The notes under the pieces were generated by a model. It saw only the letters and a program-made list of their open reading frames with translations. It had not been told where the DNA came from and searched no databases. The translations under genes and the position numbers were made by a program. Shown one piece after another: positions 7,955-19,115 of a stretch of 64,000 bases of DNA (its first letter is position 1; each line of letters begins with the position of its first letter). Source of the stretch: Streptococcus zalophi (lineage in GTDB: Bacteria; Bacillota; Bacilli; Lactobacillales; Streptococcaceae); NCBI RefSeq assembly GCF_016481285.1, contig NZ_JAENBP010000005.1:1-64000 (forward strand), given 5' to 3'.

Positions 7955-8812
7955 ATGTTGAGAAACGAGATTCAAAATAAAACCGGTTTAACGAGAAAAG
8001 CTATTGAATATTACGAAGAAATGGGACTAATCAAACCTCAAAAATTTGAAAATGGTTATAGAAATTATAGTGAGAAAGATTTAGCTGTTCTTACCAAGAT
8101 ATCATTATTTAGAAAGATAGGAATGAGTGTTACTGAAATAAAAGAATTATTATCTACAAACAGTAGTTTTCTACCATCAATTCTAAGAAAAAAACAACAC
8201 CAATTAGATCTTGAGGAAAAAAGAAAGACAGTCTTGGAATTGATGATAAAAGGAACAAATCAAAAGCTTATCAATGAAAAACTGAAGGTAATTGAAAACG
8301 AAGAATCCATTTACCAAAGATTAGAAAAAGCATTTCCTGGATATTTTGGACAATTACTTTTTTCGGCATATCAGCCCTTTTTAAATGAGCCCATAGAAAA
8401 ATCTGGAGAGGAGGCTTTTTCCAATTACATAGACTACTTAGACAAGTTACCGTCATTTAAATTAACCAAAGATGAAAAAATTTATATTGAGAAGGTTAGT
8501 TCAGTATTTGATATGGAGAGTTTGCAAGAAGTTAATAACACTAAGATTAAAGCAATCAATAATGCTAAAGAGTGGTTAAATGAAAATGAAGATACCATCT
8601 TACAGTATGAAACATTTAAAAATAGTATAGCGTATCAAAATAGTCCAATGAAGCATATCCAAGATAAATTACAAACATTTCTATTGGCTAATAACTACTA
8701 TGAGATTGCGATACCGTTGATTAGAAAATTTAGTAAAAGTTATGATGACTATTACAAAAAGTTACTTGATGCTAATGAAATATATTTAAAGCATAAGAAG
8801 ACTTTTCAATAA
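7955..8812 (+). CDS. MerR family transcriptional regulator
   Basis: A 285-residue protein with an N-terminal MerR winged helix (TRKAIEYYEEMGLIKP, then NGYRNYSEKDLAVL and a dimerisation coil to about residue 110). The C-terminal region of about 170 residues is Lys/Glu/Tyr-rich and not recognised, presumably the effector domain. Strong AAAGGAGGTGGTGA ribosome site. No obvious target gene follows, so it may regulate itself and remote genes. Inducer unknown. Confidence 0.88.
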   Translation: MLRNEIQNKTGLTRKAIEYYEEMGLIKPQKFENGYRNYSEKDLAVLTKISLFRKIGMSVTEIKELLSTNSSFLPSILRKKQHQLDLEEKRKTVLELMIKGTNQKLINEKLKVIENEESIYQRLEKAFPGYFGQLLFSAYQPFLNEPIEKSGEEAFSNYIDYLDKLPSFKLTKDEKIYIEKVSSVFDMESLQEVNNTKIKAINNAKEWLNENEDTILQYETFKNSIAYQNSPMKHIQDKLQTFLLANNYYEIAIPLIRKFSKSYDDYYKKLLDANEIYLKHKKTFQ

Positions 8813-9060
8813 TCTAAACACTAAAAAAATAGTCAGATTATAAGAGAAGTTGAAAGAGCCTTTCATCGTTTCAAAGAGGGGGGTTATTAATAGCAACTAC
8901 TTATAATAAAAACGCTAGAAATGTATATAAGATAGCTTATCATGTATTATGTATCAGATTTATATACTTATAATTTAGATATACTAAAAAAATTATAAAA
9001 ATTATGTTTTTTAAGTTTTTTTTAGTGTATAATATTTTCAAAAGTATAAGGAGTATTGTT

Positions 9061-9279
9061 ATGAAAAATGATAAGGATTATAAGGATTATATAGCGAAAA
9101 TTATTGGTGTAATATTAATTGCTTCAGCTTTTATTAGTGGTTATGTCATTTTAAATGATAGATCTATTTTTTCACCTGATGGGGATATAATAGAATATTA
9201 TTTGTTATCTAGAAACTTACTTATTATCTTTATTTTAAATTGGATTTTTTTACTTGGTTTAAAATTAATAAAAAAATAA
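9061..9279 (+). CDS. Small two-helix membrane protein, unknown
   Basis: A 72-residue hypothetical protein: charged N-terminus (KNDKDYKDY), helix at about residues 12-30, an outside loop, helix at about 48-68 and a Lys tail. Start at ATG 9061 with AAGGAG at 9048-9053; TATAAT at 9028-9033 may be the -10. It lies alone in a very AT-rich stretch, with about 250 bp free of genes on the left and 280 bp on the right. I do not recognise the family. Lack of neighbours and extreme AT content suggest an acquired or fast-evolving gene. Confidence 0.6.
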   Translation: MKNDKDYKDYIAKIIGVILIASAFISGYVILNDRSIFSPDGDIIEYYLLSRNLLIIFILNWIFLLGLKLIKK

Positions 9280-9560
9280 ACTTGTGGAGAGAATCCGTGG
9301 TGTGTAACATACTATAGAGTGATTAAACGATGAGATTTAAATCAATTATTTGTGATAAAAAAAGATTTTCTTACTTTTTAAATATCATCTTTATAAAATG
9401 AGAAAACTACTAATAATTATTTCAGGCTACTTCAATATGAGTGCTAATCTCTAAAAAGCTATTTTTTTAGGTAAAGCTATGATAAAATGAATACATTATA
9501 AGGATAGTAAATTTAGCTACCCATTCATAAGATGTTGCAATGATTTACAAGGAGAAAAAG

Positions 9561-9827
9561 ATGAAAGCAATTGTTACAGTTATTGGTAAGGATAGGACAG
9601 GTATTGTGGCTAAAGTAGCTACTAAAATAGCTGATTTAAATTTAAATATTGATGACATTTCTCAGACCGTTTTAGATGATTTTTTTACAATGATGATGGT
9701 GGTATCCAGTTCAAAACAAATGGATTTTGCATTGTTACGCCAAGAATTGAGTGACTATGGGAAAGAAATTAATGTTTCTATTAAAATTCAAAGTACGACA
9801 ATTTTTGAATCAATGCATCATTTATAA
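9561..9827 (+). CDS. ACT domain protein (UPF0237)
   Basis: An 88-residue single ACT domain ([19 protein letters not shown], then [20 protein letters not shown]), related to the GcvR-like small-molecule binding group. Start at ATG 9561 with AAGGAG at 9549-9554. It sits 17 bp ahead of the DUF711 gene; the same pair is found in pneumococcus (SP_0238-SP_0239, from memory). A ligand sensor for its neighbour is plausible, but neither ligand nor reaction is known. Confidence 0.88.
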   Translation: MKAIVTVIGKDRTGIVAKVATKIADLNLNIDDISQTVLDDFFTMMMVVSSSKQMDFALLRQELSDYGKEINVSIKIQSTTIFESMHHL

Positions 9828-9844
9828 GAGTTAAGGGGATAAGT

Positions 9845-11182
9845 ATGGATTTAAGGCAAGTTTTAGAAACAATTGAAATGATTGATGAACAAAACTTTGA
9901 TATCAGAACCATCACAATGGGAATCTCATTATTAGATTGTATTGATTCTGATATCAACAAGGCTGCTGAAAAGATTTACCAAAAAATTGTTAACAAAGCT
10001 GGTAGATTAGTGGCAACTGGAGAAGAGATTTCAAATGAATTGGGCATTCCAATTGTTAATAAACGTGTCAGTGTGACGCCAATAGCCATCATTGGTGCTG
10101 CTACTGATAGTGAAGATTATCTTCCTTTAGCTCATGCGCTAGATAGAGCAGCAGAAACAATTGGCATTGATTTTATTGGTGGTTTTTCTGCTTTAGTTCA
10201 AAAGGGTTATCAAAAAGGTGATGAAATACTCATCAACTCAATTCCTAGAGCTTTAGCAGCTACAAATAAAGTCTGCGCATCCGTTAATATTGGTAGTAGC
10301 AAATCAGGTATTAATATGACAGCTGTGAGTGATATGGGACGAATTATTAAGGAAACAGCTCAATTATCTGATCTAGGAGCAGCTAAATTGGTTGTCTTTG
10401 CTAACGCTGTAGAAGATAATCCTTTTATGGCAGGAGCTTTTCATGGTGTTGGTGAGGCAGATGTTGTGATTAATGTTGGTGTCTCAGGACCTGGAGTCGT
10501 TAAACGTGCTTTAGAAAAAGTTAGAGGTGAAAGCTTTGATGTTGTCGCTGAAACTGTTAAAAAGACAGCTTTTAAAATTACAAGGATTGGGCAATTAGTT
10601 GGTCAAATGGCTAGTGAGCGTTTAGGGGTAAAGTTTGGTATTGTAGATCTTAGCTTAGCCCCAACACCTAAAATAGGTGATTCAGTGGCAAGAGTTCTTG
10701 AGGAAATGGGGCTCGAAGCTGTAGGGACACATGGTACAACAGCAGCCCTTGCTCTTTTAAATGACCAGGTGAAAAAAGGTGGCGTCATGGCTTGTAACCA
10801 AGTCGGGGGTCTGTCAGGTGCCTTTATTCCCGTCTCAGAAGATGAAGGGATGATAGAGGCTGTTAAAAGTGGTTCTTTAAATCTTGAAAAATTAGAAGCC
10901 ATGACAGCGATTTGTTCGGTTGGTCTTGATATGGTTGCCATTCCTGAAGACACTCCTTATGAAACAATTGCTGCCATGATTGCTGATGAAGCAGCCATTG
11001 GGGTTATTAATCATAAAACAACAGCTGTGCGTATTATTCCAAAGGGTAAAGAAGGCGACATGATTACCTTTGGTGGTTTACTTGGGTCAGCACCTGTTAT
11101 GAAAGTTAATCATCATTCTAGTGCTACATTTATTCAAAGAGGAGGGCAAATTCCTGCTCCTATTCATAGTTTTAAAAATTAA
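9845..11182 (+). CDS. DUF711 / UPF0210 family protein (PFL family)
   Basis: A 445-residue protein of the DUF711 (PFL-related, COG2848) family, normal length for the family. Recognisable stretches are [11 protein letters not shown] near residue 22, [22 protein letters not shown] and the C-terminal [10 protein letters not shown]. The fold is related to glycyl-radical enzymes but no glycyl-radical motif is visible. Function unknown. Cotranscription with the ACT gene is likely from spacing, and a strong terminator follows. Confidence 0.9.
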   Translation: MDLRQVLETIEMIDEQNFDIRTITMGISLLDCIDSDINKAAEKIYQKIVNKAGRLVATGEEISNELGIPIVNKRVSVTPIAIIGAATDSEDYLPLAHALDRAAETIGIDFIGGFSALVQKGYQKGDEILINSIPRALAATNKVCASVNIGSSKSGINMTAVSDMGRIIKETAQLSDLGAAKLVVFANAVEDNPFMAGAFHGVGEADVVINVGVSGPGVVKRALEKVRGESFDVVAETVKKTAFKITRIGQLVGQMASERLGVKFGIVDLSLAPTPKIGDSVARVLEEMGLEAVGTHGTTAALALLNDQVKKGGVMACNQVGGLSGAFIPVSEDEGMIEAVKSGSLNLEKLEAMTAICSVGLDMVAIPEDTPYETIAAMIADEAAIGVINHKTTAVRIIPKGKEGDMITFGGLLGSAPVMKVNHHSSATFIQRGGQIPAPIHSFKN

Positions 11183-11230
11183 GACATAAAAGATTGAGAC
11201 TCATAGGCTCCAATCTTTTATGTCTTTTTT
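11181..11230 (+). terminator. Strong terminator after DUF711 gene
   Basis: A 16-bp perfect stem (11181-11196 with 11211-11226) and a 14-nt loop that can itself close GAG/CTC. T run to about 11230. It starts within the stop codon. Confidence 0.9.
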
Positions 11231-11272
11231 ATTTTTGATATAATAGAAGAAAATAAGGTTTGAGGTAAAGTA

Positions 11273-11983
11273 ATGGAAAAAGTACGTTTGTATATTGCTC
11301 GTCATGGTAAAACCATGTTTAATACCTTAGGAAGAGCGCAAGGATGGAGTGATACACCACTTACAGAAACTGGGATAGAAGGAATAAGAGAACTTGGAGT
11401 TGGTTTAAAAGCTGCAGCTATCCCTTTTAAAGAAGCTTTTTCAAGTGATAGTGGTAGAACTTTAGAAACGATGTCGATTATTTTAGAAGAACTAGATAAA
11501 GAGGATTTGCCTTATTCTCGTGATAAAAGAATTCGCGAATGGTGCTTTGGTAGTTTAGATGGTGCCTATGATGGTGAGCTGTTTTATGGAGTCTTACCTC
11601 GAACAGATGCCTTTAAAGATGGTCGTTCTTTGAAAGATGTTTCCTATGAAGAATTGGCACAAAGTATTGTTGAGGTTGATACGGCTAATTGGGCAGAACC
11701 TTGGGAAGTATTAAGCGAGCGTATTATCGATGGTTTTACAGCTATTGCTAAAAAACTAGAAAGTCAAGGCGGTGGCAATGCCATCGTTGTTTGTCATGGT
11801 TTAACCATTGGTACTTTGATGTGGTTAATCGATCATCAACAAGAAAAAACAGAAATTGATAATGGAAGTGTGACAGTAGTCAGCTATGAAAATGGTCAAT
11901 TTACGATAGAAAAAGTTGCTGATATGAGTTACCGTCATAAAGGAAGGGAGTTGAGAGCAAAAAATGGAAAAAAGACGTCATAG
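11273..11983 (+). CDS. Histidine phosphatase superfamily protein
   Basis: A 236-residue member of the phosphoglycerate mutase/histidine phosphatase branch. The phosphohistidine motif is ARHGKTMFN (H11 in the RHG), with a second catalytic His in VCHGLTIG. The length and divergence suggest a broad phosphatase rather than the glycolytic GpmA. It overlaps the carboxypeptidase gene by 20 bp, so the three genes 11273-13348 probably form an operon. Substrate unknown. Confidence 0.88.
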   Translation: MEKVRLYIARHGKTMFNTLGRAQGWSDTPLTETGIEGIRELGVGLKAAAIPFKEAFSSDSGRTLETMSIILEELDKEDLPYSRDKRIREWCFGSLDGAYDGELFYGVLPRTDAFKDGRSLKDVSYEELAQSIVEVDTANWAEPWEVLSERIIDGFTAIAKKLESQGGGNAIVVCHGLTIGTLMWLIDHQQEKTEIDNGSVTVVSYENGQFTIEKVADMSYRHKGRELRAKNGKKTS

Positions 11984-12758
11984 AAGAGCGCAAAAAAAAT
12001 CGTCTCTAGGCTTAATCATCGCCATTGTTGTTGTCATAATAGTCTTTATTGGCCTTTATTTTGCTTTCTTTTGGCATCAAACACAACCAGCAGACAATAC
12101 AACGCCAAAAGATAAAGTAACACAAGAAGAAACGACTAAAACAGAAACATCAGAAACAACCAATCAAGACAAAGCAACAAATCTTCCTAATGTTTCAGCA
12201 GACGATTGGGAATTGGTACTTGTTAACCGTGATAATATCACTCCAGAATTAAATCCACAATTAGAAGAAGTCGCAGGTATTTTAGTGGATGCACGCATTG
12301 CTGAAAATGTTCGAGGCTTTCTAGCAGCAGCTCAAGCTATTGACCCGAGTGAACATTTGATATCAGGTTATCGTAGTGTCGCTTATCAAGAACAGGTGTT
12401 TAATGGCTATGTCGAACAAGAAATGGCAGAACGCGGTATTAGTAGAGAAGAAGCTGAAAATTTTGCTAAAGAATATTCACAACCTGCTGGAGCAAGTGAG
12501 CATCAAACTGGCTTAGCTATTGATATGAGCACAGTCGATTTACTCAACCAAAGTGATCCAGGAGTTGTCGCACAAGTGGTTGCTTTGGCGCCAGATTATG
12601 GTTTTGTTCTTCGGTTTAATGAAGAGAAAAAACCTTTTACTGGTATCGGTTATGAAGATTGGCACTTTAGATATGTGGGAGTTGTGTCTGCCAAATATAT
12701 GGTGGAAAACAATCTTAGTTTGGAAGAATATGTAGAAAGGTTAAGAGGAAATAACTAA
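11964..12758 (+). CDS. VanY-family D-alanyl-D-alanine carboxypeptidase
   Basis: A 264-residue membrane-anchored peptidase. Basic N-terminus, helix at about 14-36, a Thr/Glu/Lys-rich linker (40-75), then the VanY/DacB domain. The zinc site is visible as SEHQTGLAID (H180, D187) and EDWHFR (H234). Members trim stem peptides of peptidoglycan outside the membrane. Overlaps the preceding phosphatase gene and the following glucosaminidase-like gene (GTAATGA type join), pointing to a wall-remodelling unit. Confidence 0.9.
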   Translation: MEKRRHRRAQKKSSLGLIIAIVVVIIVFIGLYFAFFWHQTQPADNTTPKDKVTQEETTKTETSETTNQDKATNLPNVSADDWELVLVNRDNITPELNPQLEEVAGILVDARIAENVRGFLAAAQAIDPSEHLISGYRSVAYQEQVFNGYVEQEMAERGISREEAENFAKEYSQPAGASEHQTGLAIDMSTVDLLNQSDPGVVAQVVALAPDYGFVLRFNEEKKPFTGIGYEDWHFRYVGVVSAKYMVENNLSLEEYVERLRGNN

Positions 12759-13348
12759 TGAGAAGAAGACTCTCACGATTTATTGTTCTTATTTTGGTTA
12801 TCTTATTTTTTCTAGGTAGTGTGTATGTCGTTTTTTCAAAGCCTAAAATGATATTTGCAGATAAAGAGACCATGCCTACTATTAGTCGTGACCAGTTTAT
12901 TCAACAAATAGCACCAACAATTGAAGAAGTGGCACAGGCCTATGGCATTAGAGCATCAGTTGTTATCGCTCAAGCTATTCTATCTTCAAAGAATGGTACC
13001 AGCTATTTAGCAAGAAATTACCACAATTTATTTGGTCTTTTGGCAAAAAAAGAGGAACCAACCATTAAACTATTTGTCAAAGAATATGATGGCATTGAAT
13101 GGAAAGACACCCAAAAACCTTTCAAAGTTTATCCATCATGGGAAGAATCTGTCTATGATTATATGTTAATCATCCAAGAAGATGATTTTTGGGGAGAGGA
13201 TGTGTATTCTGCCTTAGTTAATGCTAAAGATTATCAAAGCACAGCAAGACTACTACAAGATATAGGTTTTAGTAGCGATCCGCAATACGCTGAAAAAATT
13301 ATTGACTTGATTGACGAAGAAGATTTAACACGATATGATTCAGAATAA
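12758..13348 (+). CDS. Glucosaminidase-like (GH73-type) protein, catalytic Glu absent
   Basis: A 196-residue protein with one N-terminal membrane helix (about 8-27) and a single GH73/LytG-like domain: AQAILSSKNGTS (71-82), NLFGL (90-94), YPSWEESVYDYM. In active family members the first motif reads AQAILES..G, with Glu as the acid catalyst; here position 76 is Ser. It may have lost hydrolysis and become a glycan-binding partner of the adjacent carboxypeptidase. Alternatively another acidic residue serves. Starts by overlap with the upstream stop. Confidence 0.8.
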   Translation: MRRRLSRFIVLILVILFFLGSVYVVFSKPKMIFADKETMPTISRDQFIQQIAPTIEEVAQAYGIRASVVIAQAILSSKNGTSYLARNYHNLFGLLAKKEEPTIKLFVKEYDGIEWKDTQKPFKVYPSWEESVYDYMLIIQEDDFWGEDVYSALVNAKDYQSTARLLQDIGFSSDPQYAEKIIDLIDEEDLTRYDSE

Positions 13349-13377
13349 ATGTGAAGATATTGCTAGTAATTAAAAAT

Positions 13378-13404
13378 TTAGCACTCTAAATAATAGAGTG
13401 CTAA
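13378..13404. promoter_or_regulatory. CIRCE operator 1 (perfect), also terminator-like
   Basis: TTAGCACTC, nine bases, GAGTGCTAA: an exact match to the HrcA-binding CIRCE consensus, 17 bp upstream of the -35 box. The palindrome is extended by A5/T5 flanks to a 15-bp stem (13372-13386 with 13396-13410), so it also looks like a bidirectional terminator for the upstream operon. Confidence 0.95.
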
Positions 13405-13421
13405 ATTTTTATGTTTTTTCC

Positions 13422-13449
13422 TTGACAAGTTTTTAGAATAGCGTATAAT
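13422..13449 (+). promoter_or_regulatory. SigA promoter of the hrcA operon
   Basis: TTGACA (13422-13427), 16-bp spacer, TATAAT (13444-13449), set between the two CIRCE elements. Confidence 0.92.
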
Positions 13450-13460
13450 GAGAGTATAGA

Positions 13461-13487
13461 TTAGCAGTCTATAGGTTAGAGTGCTAA
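13461..13487. promoter_or_regulatory. CIRCE operator 2 (one mismatch)
   Basis: TTAGCAGTC, nine bases, GAGTGCTAA, one base off consensus in the left arm. It covers the transcription start area, so bound HrcA would block initiation or early elongation. In the mRNA it forms a 5' hairpin. Confidence 0.92.
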
Positions 13488-13533
13488 AACTAGCAAATAG
13501 AAACTAGTGATTTGTGATTAGTAAGGAGGGTTT

Positions 13534-14568
13534 ATGATTACACCACGTCAAAATGATATTTTAAATCTCATTGTCGAGTTGTTCACACAAACCCATGAGC
13601 CAGTTGGTTCAAAGACCTTGCAAGAAACGATTTCTTCTAGCAGTGCAACCATCAGAAATGACATGGCGAGACTAGAGCAACTCGGTTTACTAGAAAAAGC
13701 TCACACCTCTAGTGGGCGAATGCCAAGCAAGTCAGGTTTTCAGTATTTTGTGGAACATTCCTTACGTATTGATAGCCTAGATGAAAAAGATGTCTACCAA
13801 GTGGTAAAAGCCTTTGATTTTGAAGCCTTTAAACTGGAAGATATTCTTGAGAAAGCTTCTCAGATATTAGCTGATTTGACTGGCTATACTGGTATTGTCT
13901 TAGATGTTGTTCCAACAAGACAACACTTAACATCATTTGATATTGTTCAGTTGAGTAGTCATGATGCTCTTGCGATATTAACCTTAGATGACTCAAAGCC
14001 AGTAACAGTTCAATTTGCCATTCCGAAAAATTTCTTAGCCAGAGATTTAGAGACGGTTAAGATGTTGGTTGAAACAAGATTGGTTTCTAAAACAGTCTTA
14101 GATATTCATTATAATTTGAGAACAGAAATTCCTCAGGTTATTCAGAAATATTTTACCACAACCGACAATGTCCTTGATTTATTTGATTATATCTTTGAAC
14201 AGCTATTTAAAGAATTGATTTTTATCTCAGGTAAGGTTGCATCACTCTCGTATGCTGATTTGACCACTTACCAATACTTGGATAATCCTCAATTAGTTTC
14301 CTTAGAGATTAGAAATAGTATGCAAGAAGAAGAAATGTCAAGTATTCGAGTGGCTGATAGTTCAGAAAAAGCGCTAGCCAATGTTAGTATTATTAGTCAA
14401 AAGTTTTTAATCCCTTATCGAGGTTTTGCAACCATGAGTTTAATTGGTCCAATCGATATGGATTATAAAAAAATGCTTAGTATTATAACAATTGTCACTA
14501 AAGTCCTAGCTGTTAAACTAGGAGATTATTACCGCTATCTTAATAGCAATCATTATGAAGTTAACTAA
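13534..14568 (+). CDS. hrcA: Heat-inducible transcription repressor HrcA
   Basis: A 344-residue HrcA of normal length. N-terminal winged helix ([14 protein letters not shown], then [24 protein letters not shown]) and the HrcA dimerisation/GAF-like body. Represses hrcA-grpE-dnaK(-dnaJ) and usually groESL through CIRCE; activity needs GroEL. First gene of the operon, AAGGAGGG ribosome site, 12 bp before grpE. Confidence 0.97.
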   Translation: MITPRQNDILNLIVELFTQTHEPVGSKTLQETISSSSATIRNDMARLEQLGLLEKAHTSSGRMPSKSGFQYFVEHSLRIDSLDEKDVYQVVKAFDFEAFKLEDILEKASQILADLTGYTGIVLDVVPTRQHLTSFDIVQLSSHDALAILTLDDSKPVTVQFAIPKNFLARDLETVKMLVETRLVSKTVLDIHYNLRTEIPQVIQKYFTTTDNVLDLFDYIFEQLFKELIFISGKVASLSYADLTTYQYLDNPQLVSLEIRNSMQEEEMSSIRVADSSEKALANVSIISQKFLIPYRGFATMSLIGPIDMDYKKMLSIITIVTKVLAVKLGDYYRYLNSNHYEVN

Positions 14569-14580
14569 AGGAGGCAGGAC

Positions 14581-15117
14581 GTGTCAAAAAAAGAAGAAAA
14601 GAAAAAACAGTCAGAAGAGGAAGTAAAAGAGATTGATGAAGCTGTAGAACAAGAAAAAACGGTAGAAGAACAACCTCAAAAAACAGAATTAGAATTAGCT
14701 CAAGAAAAAGCAGAGGACTTTGAAAATAAATACTTAAGAGCTATAGCAGAAACACAAAACATTCAACGTCGTAGTAATGAAGAACGCCAAACTTTGCAAC
14801 GTTATCGTTCACAAGATTTGGCTAAAAAAATCTTACCGAGTCTTGATAATCTAGAACGCGCTCTTCAAGTTGAAGGACTAACAGATGATGTCAAAAAAGG
14901 GCTTGAGATGGTTCAAGAAAGTCTTTTACAAGCGCTTAAAGAAGAGGGAATTGAGGTCGTTGAAACAGAAAACTTTGATCACAATCTTCACATGGCTGTA
15001 CAAACCTTACCAGCTGACGAAGACCACCCGGCAGACACTATTGCTGAAGTTTTCCAAAAAGGTTATAAACTTCACGATAGGCTATTAAGACCAGCAATGG
15101 TTATTGTCTATAATTAA
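14581..15117 (+). CDS. grpE: Nucleotide exchange factor GrpE
   Basis: A 178-residue GrpE: acidic/Lys-Glu disordered start, long dimer helix (about 45-100), and a beta domain ending [12 protein letters not shown]. Releases ADP from DnaK. GTG start at 14581 chosen from AAAGGAGG at the hrcA end. Confidence 0.97.
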   Translation: MSKKEEKKKQSEEEVKEIDEAVEQEKTVEEQPQKTELELAQEKAEDFENKYLRAIAETQNIQRRSNEERQTLQRYRSQDLAKKILPSLDNLERALQVEGLTDDVKKGLEMVQESLLQALKEEGIEVVETENFDHNLHMAVQTLPADEDHPADTIAEVFQKGYKLHDRLLRPAMVIVYN

Positions 15118-15147
15118 GTAGTAACGACTATTAACAAATCACTTTGA

Positions 15148-17031
<1,884 letters not shown>

Positions 17032-17042
17032 TTTCTGATTAT

Positions 17043-17077
17043 AATTTAGACGAGGCAGTCGCTTCGTCTAAATTTTT
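17043..17077 (+). terminator. Intra-operon hairpin between dnaK and dnaJ
   Basis: AATTTAGACGA (17043-17053) pairs with TCGTCTAAATT (17064-17074), followed by only a short T run. Probably a partial terminator or mRNA stability element that lowers dnaJ output relative to dnaK. Confidence 0.75.
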
Positions 17078-17096
17078 CAATAGTAAAGGATAGAAG

Positions 17097-18236
17097 ATGA
17101 ATAATACAGAATATTATGATCGATTAGGTGTTTCAAAGAATGCTTCACAAGATGAAATCAAGAAAGCCTATCGTAAATTATCAAAAAAATATCATCCAGA
17201 TATTAATAAAGAACCAGGTGCCGAAGAAAAATACAAGGATGTTCAAGAAGCTTATGAAACCTTGGGCGATGAGCAAAAGAGAGCTAATTACGATCAATTT
17301 GGTTCTGCTGGTGCTAGTGGTGGTTTCGGTAATGGCTTTGGTGGCTCTGGCTTTGGCGGTTTTGACAGTTCCGGCTTTGGTGGCTTTGAGGATATTTTCT
17401 CAAGCTTCTTTGGTGGTGGCGCTAGCCGCAATCCTAATGCACCACGTCAGGGAGATGATTTACAATACCGTGTTGATTTAAGCTTTGAAGAGGCTGTCTT
17501 TGGTGCCGAAAAAGAGGTTCGCTATAATCGAGAAGCGGTCTGTCATACTTGTAGTGGATCAGGTGCTAAACCAGGAACTAGTCCAGTAACCTGTCATAAG
17601 TGTCATGGGTCAGGTGTTATCAATGTTGACACGCAAACACCTTTAGGTATGATGCGTCGTCAGGTGACTTGTGATGTCTGTCGTGGTACCGGTAAAGAAA
17701 TCAAAGACCCTTGTCAAACATGTCATGGAACAGGACATGAAAAACAAGCTCATAAAGTGTCTGTCAAAGTCCCTGCCGGCGTTGAAACCGGCCAACAAAT
17801 TCGTCTCCAAGGTCAAGGAGAAGCAGGCTTTAACGGAGGCCCTTATGGTGACCTTTACATTGTTGTTAATGTGAAACCATCTAAACAATTCGAACGAGAA
17901 GGATCAACGATTTACTACACATTAAATATTAATTTTGTGCAAGCAGCCTTAGGCGATACAGTTGAGATTCCAACGGTACATGGATCTGTTGATATGGCAA
18001 TCCCAGCCGGTACTCAGACAGGTAAAATTTTCCGTCTAAAAGGCAAAGGGGCACCAAGATTAAGAGGTGGCGCTCAAGGAGATCAACATGTAACGATTAA
18101 TGTCGTCACACCTACCAAATTAAATGATGCGCAAAAACAAGCCTTGAAAGACTTTGCTAAGGCTAGTGGTCAAGAAGTTCATCCTAAGAAAAAAGGTCTT
18201 TTTGATAAAGTAAAAGATGTTTTTGAAGGAGAATAA
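17097..18236 (+). CDS. dnaJ: Co-chaperone DnaJ (Hsp40)
   Basis: A 379-residue class I DnaJ: J domain with HPD at 33-35, Gly/Phe region (about 75-110), four zinc repeats ([32 protein letters not shown]), and C-terminal substrate domains. Stimulates DnaK ATPase and delivers clients. Separated from dnaK by a hairpin, followed by a strong terminator. Confidence 0.98.
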   Translation: MNNTEYYDRLGVSKNASQDEIKKAYRKLSKKYHPDINKEPGAEEKYKDVQEAYETLGDEQKRANYDQFGSAGASGGFGNGFGGSGFGGFDSSGFGGFEDIFSSFFGGGASRNPNAPRQGDDLQYRVDLSFEEAVFGAEKEVRYNREAVCHTCSGSGAKPGTSPVTCHKCHGSGVINVDTQTPLGMMRRQVTCDVCRGTGKEIKDPCQTCHGTGHEKQAHKVSVKVPAGVETGQQIRLQGQGEAGFNGGPYGDLYIVVNVKPSKQFEREGSTIYYTLNINFVQAALGDTVEIPTVHGSVDMAIPAGTQTGKIFRLKGKGAPRLRGGAQGDQHVTINVVTPTKLNDAQKQALKDFAKASGQEVHPKKKGLFDKVKDVFEGE

Positions 18237-18239
18237 AAT

Positions 18240-18273
18240 ACTTAAAAGTCTAGTTTATCTAGGCTTTTTAAGT
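18240..18273 (+). terminator. Terminator of the hrcA-dnaJ operon
   Basis: ACTTAAAAGTCTAG (18240-18253) pairs with CTAGGCTTTTTAAGT (18259-18273) with one bulge and one G-T. Confidence 0.88.
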
Positions 18274-18329
18274 TCTTTCAATCCTAAATGAATAGTTTTC
18301 TAAAAAATTATCTTATTGGTGAAACATAG

Positions 18330-18358
18330 TTGCTTATTTATAGGCATCTTGTTATAAT
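18330..18358 (+). promoter_or_regulatory. truA promoter, predicts leaderless mRNA
   Basis: TTGCTT (18330-18335), 17-bp spacer, TATAAT (18353-18358). The ATG lies at 18366, only 7 nt beyond the -10, which is where transcription would begin. No ribosome site precedes the ATG. Confidence 0.7.
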
Positions 18359-18365
18359 CTTAAGC

Positions 18366-19115
18366 ATGACAAGATACAAAGCTATTATTGCCTATGATGG
18401 TACTCAGTTTTCTGGTTTTCAAAGACAATCTCATCAAAGAACCATTCAAGAAGAGATTGAAAAAACCTTATTAAAATTAAATAGTGGCCGAGAAGTTCTT
18501 ATTCAGGGAGCCGGTCGAACAGATGCAGGCGTTCATGCTTATGGTCAAGTCATCCATTTTGACCTTTCTAATCTTCGTGACCTTGAAAAACTGCGTTTTG
18601 CGCTTGATACTCAGACACCTGATGATATCGATGTCAAAAAAATCGAAGTCGTTTCTGATGATTTTCACTGTCGCTATCAAAAACACACCAAAACTTACGA
18701 ATTTTTAGTTGATGTTGGCAGACCAAAAAATCCAATGATGCGCCATTATGCCACTCATTTCCCCTATCCGATTGATGTTTCTTTAATAGAAGAAGCCATA
18801 AAAGATTTAGAGGGAACACATGATTTTACAGGATTTACAGCAGCAGGAACGTCTATTGAAAATAAAGTACGAACAATCACAACAGCTAAAGTCAGCTATG
18901 ATGAGAGTCGTCACTTTCTCACTTTTGTTTTCACAGGAAACGGCTTTTTATACAAGCAAGTGAGAAATATGGTCGGTACACTTTTGAAGATTGGTAACAA
19001 ACGAATGCCTGTCAATCAAATTCAAAAGATTATTGCTTCAAAAGATCGTCACCTAGCTGGACCTACGGCTGCACCAAATGGTCTTTACCTAAAGGAGATT
19101 AGTTATGAAGACTAA
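18366..19115 (+). CDS. truA: tRNA pseudouridine(38-40) synthase
   Basis: A 249-residue TruA. Catalytic Asp in [11 protein letters not shown], plus [12 protein letters not shown] at the start and the [14 protein letters not shown] motif. Converts U38-U40 of the anticodon arm to pseudouridine. The start matches the family start and sits directly at the predicted transcription start. Overlaps the next gene by 11 bp, so the leaderless transcript would carry truA, the kinase and the ECF component. Confidence 0.96.
   Translation: MTRYKAIIAYDGTQFSGFQRQSHQRTIQEEIEKTLLKLNSGREVLIQGAGRTDAGVHAYGQVIHFDLSNLRDLEKLRFALDTQTPDDIDVKKIEVVSDDFHCRYQKHTKTYEFLVDVGRPKNPMMRHYATHFPYPIDVSLIEEAIKDLEGTHDFTGFTAAGTSIENKVRTITTAKVSYDESRHFLTFVFTGNGFLYKQVRNMVGTLLKIGNKRMPVNQIQKIIASKDRHLAGPTAAPNGLYLKEISYED

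Noticed and set aside
10603-10953. 116-codon antisense frame in the DUF711 gene
   Set aside because: Antisense shadow of a well-supported gene; no start signals.
18274-18365. Riboswitch or T-box ahead of the vitamin kinase operon
   Set aside because: The region is only 92 bp, holds the truA promoter and shows no conserved aptamer elements.
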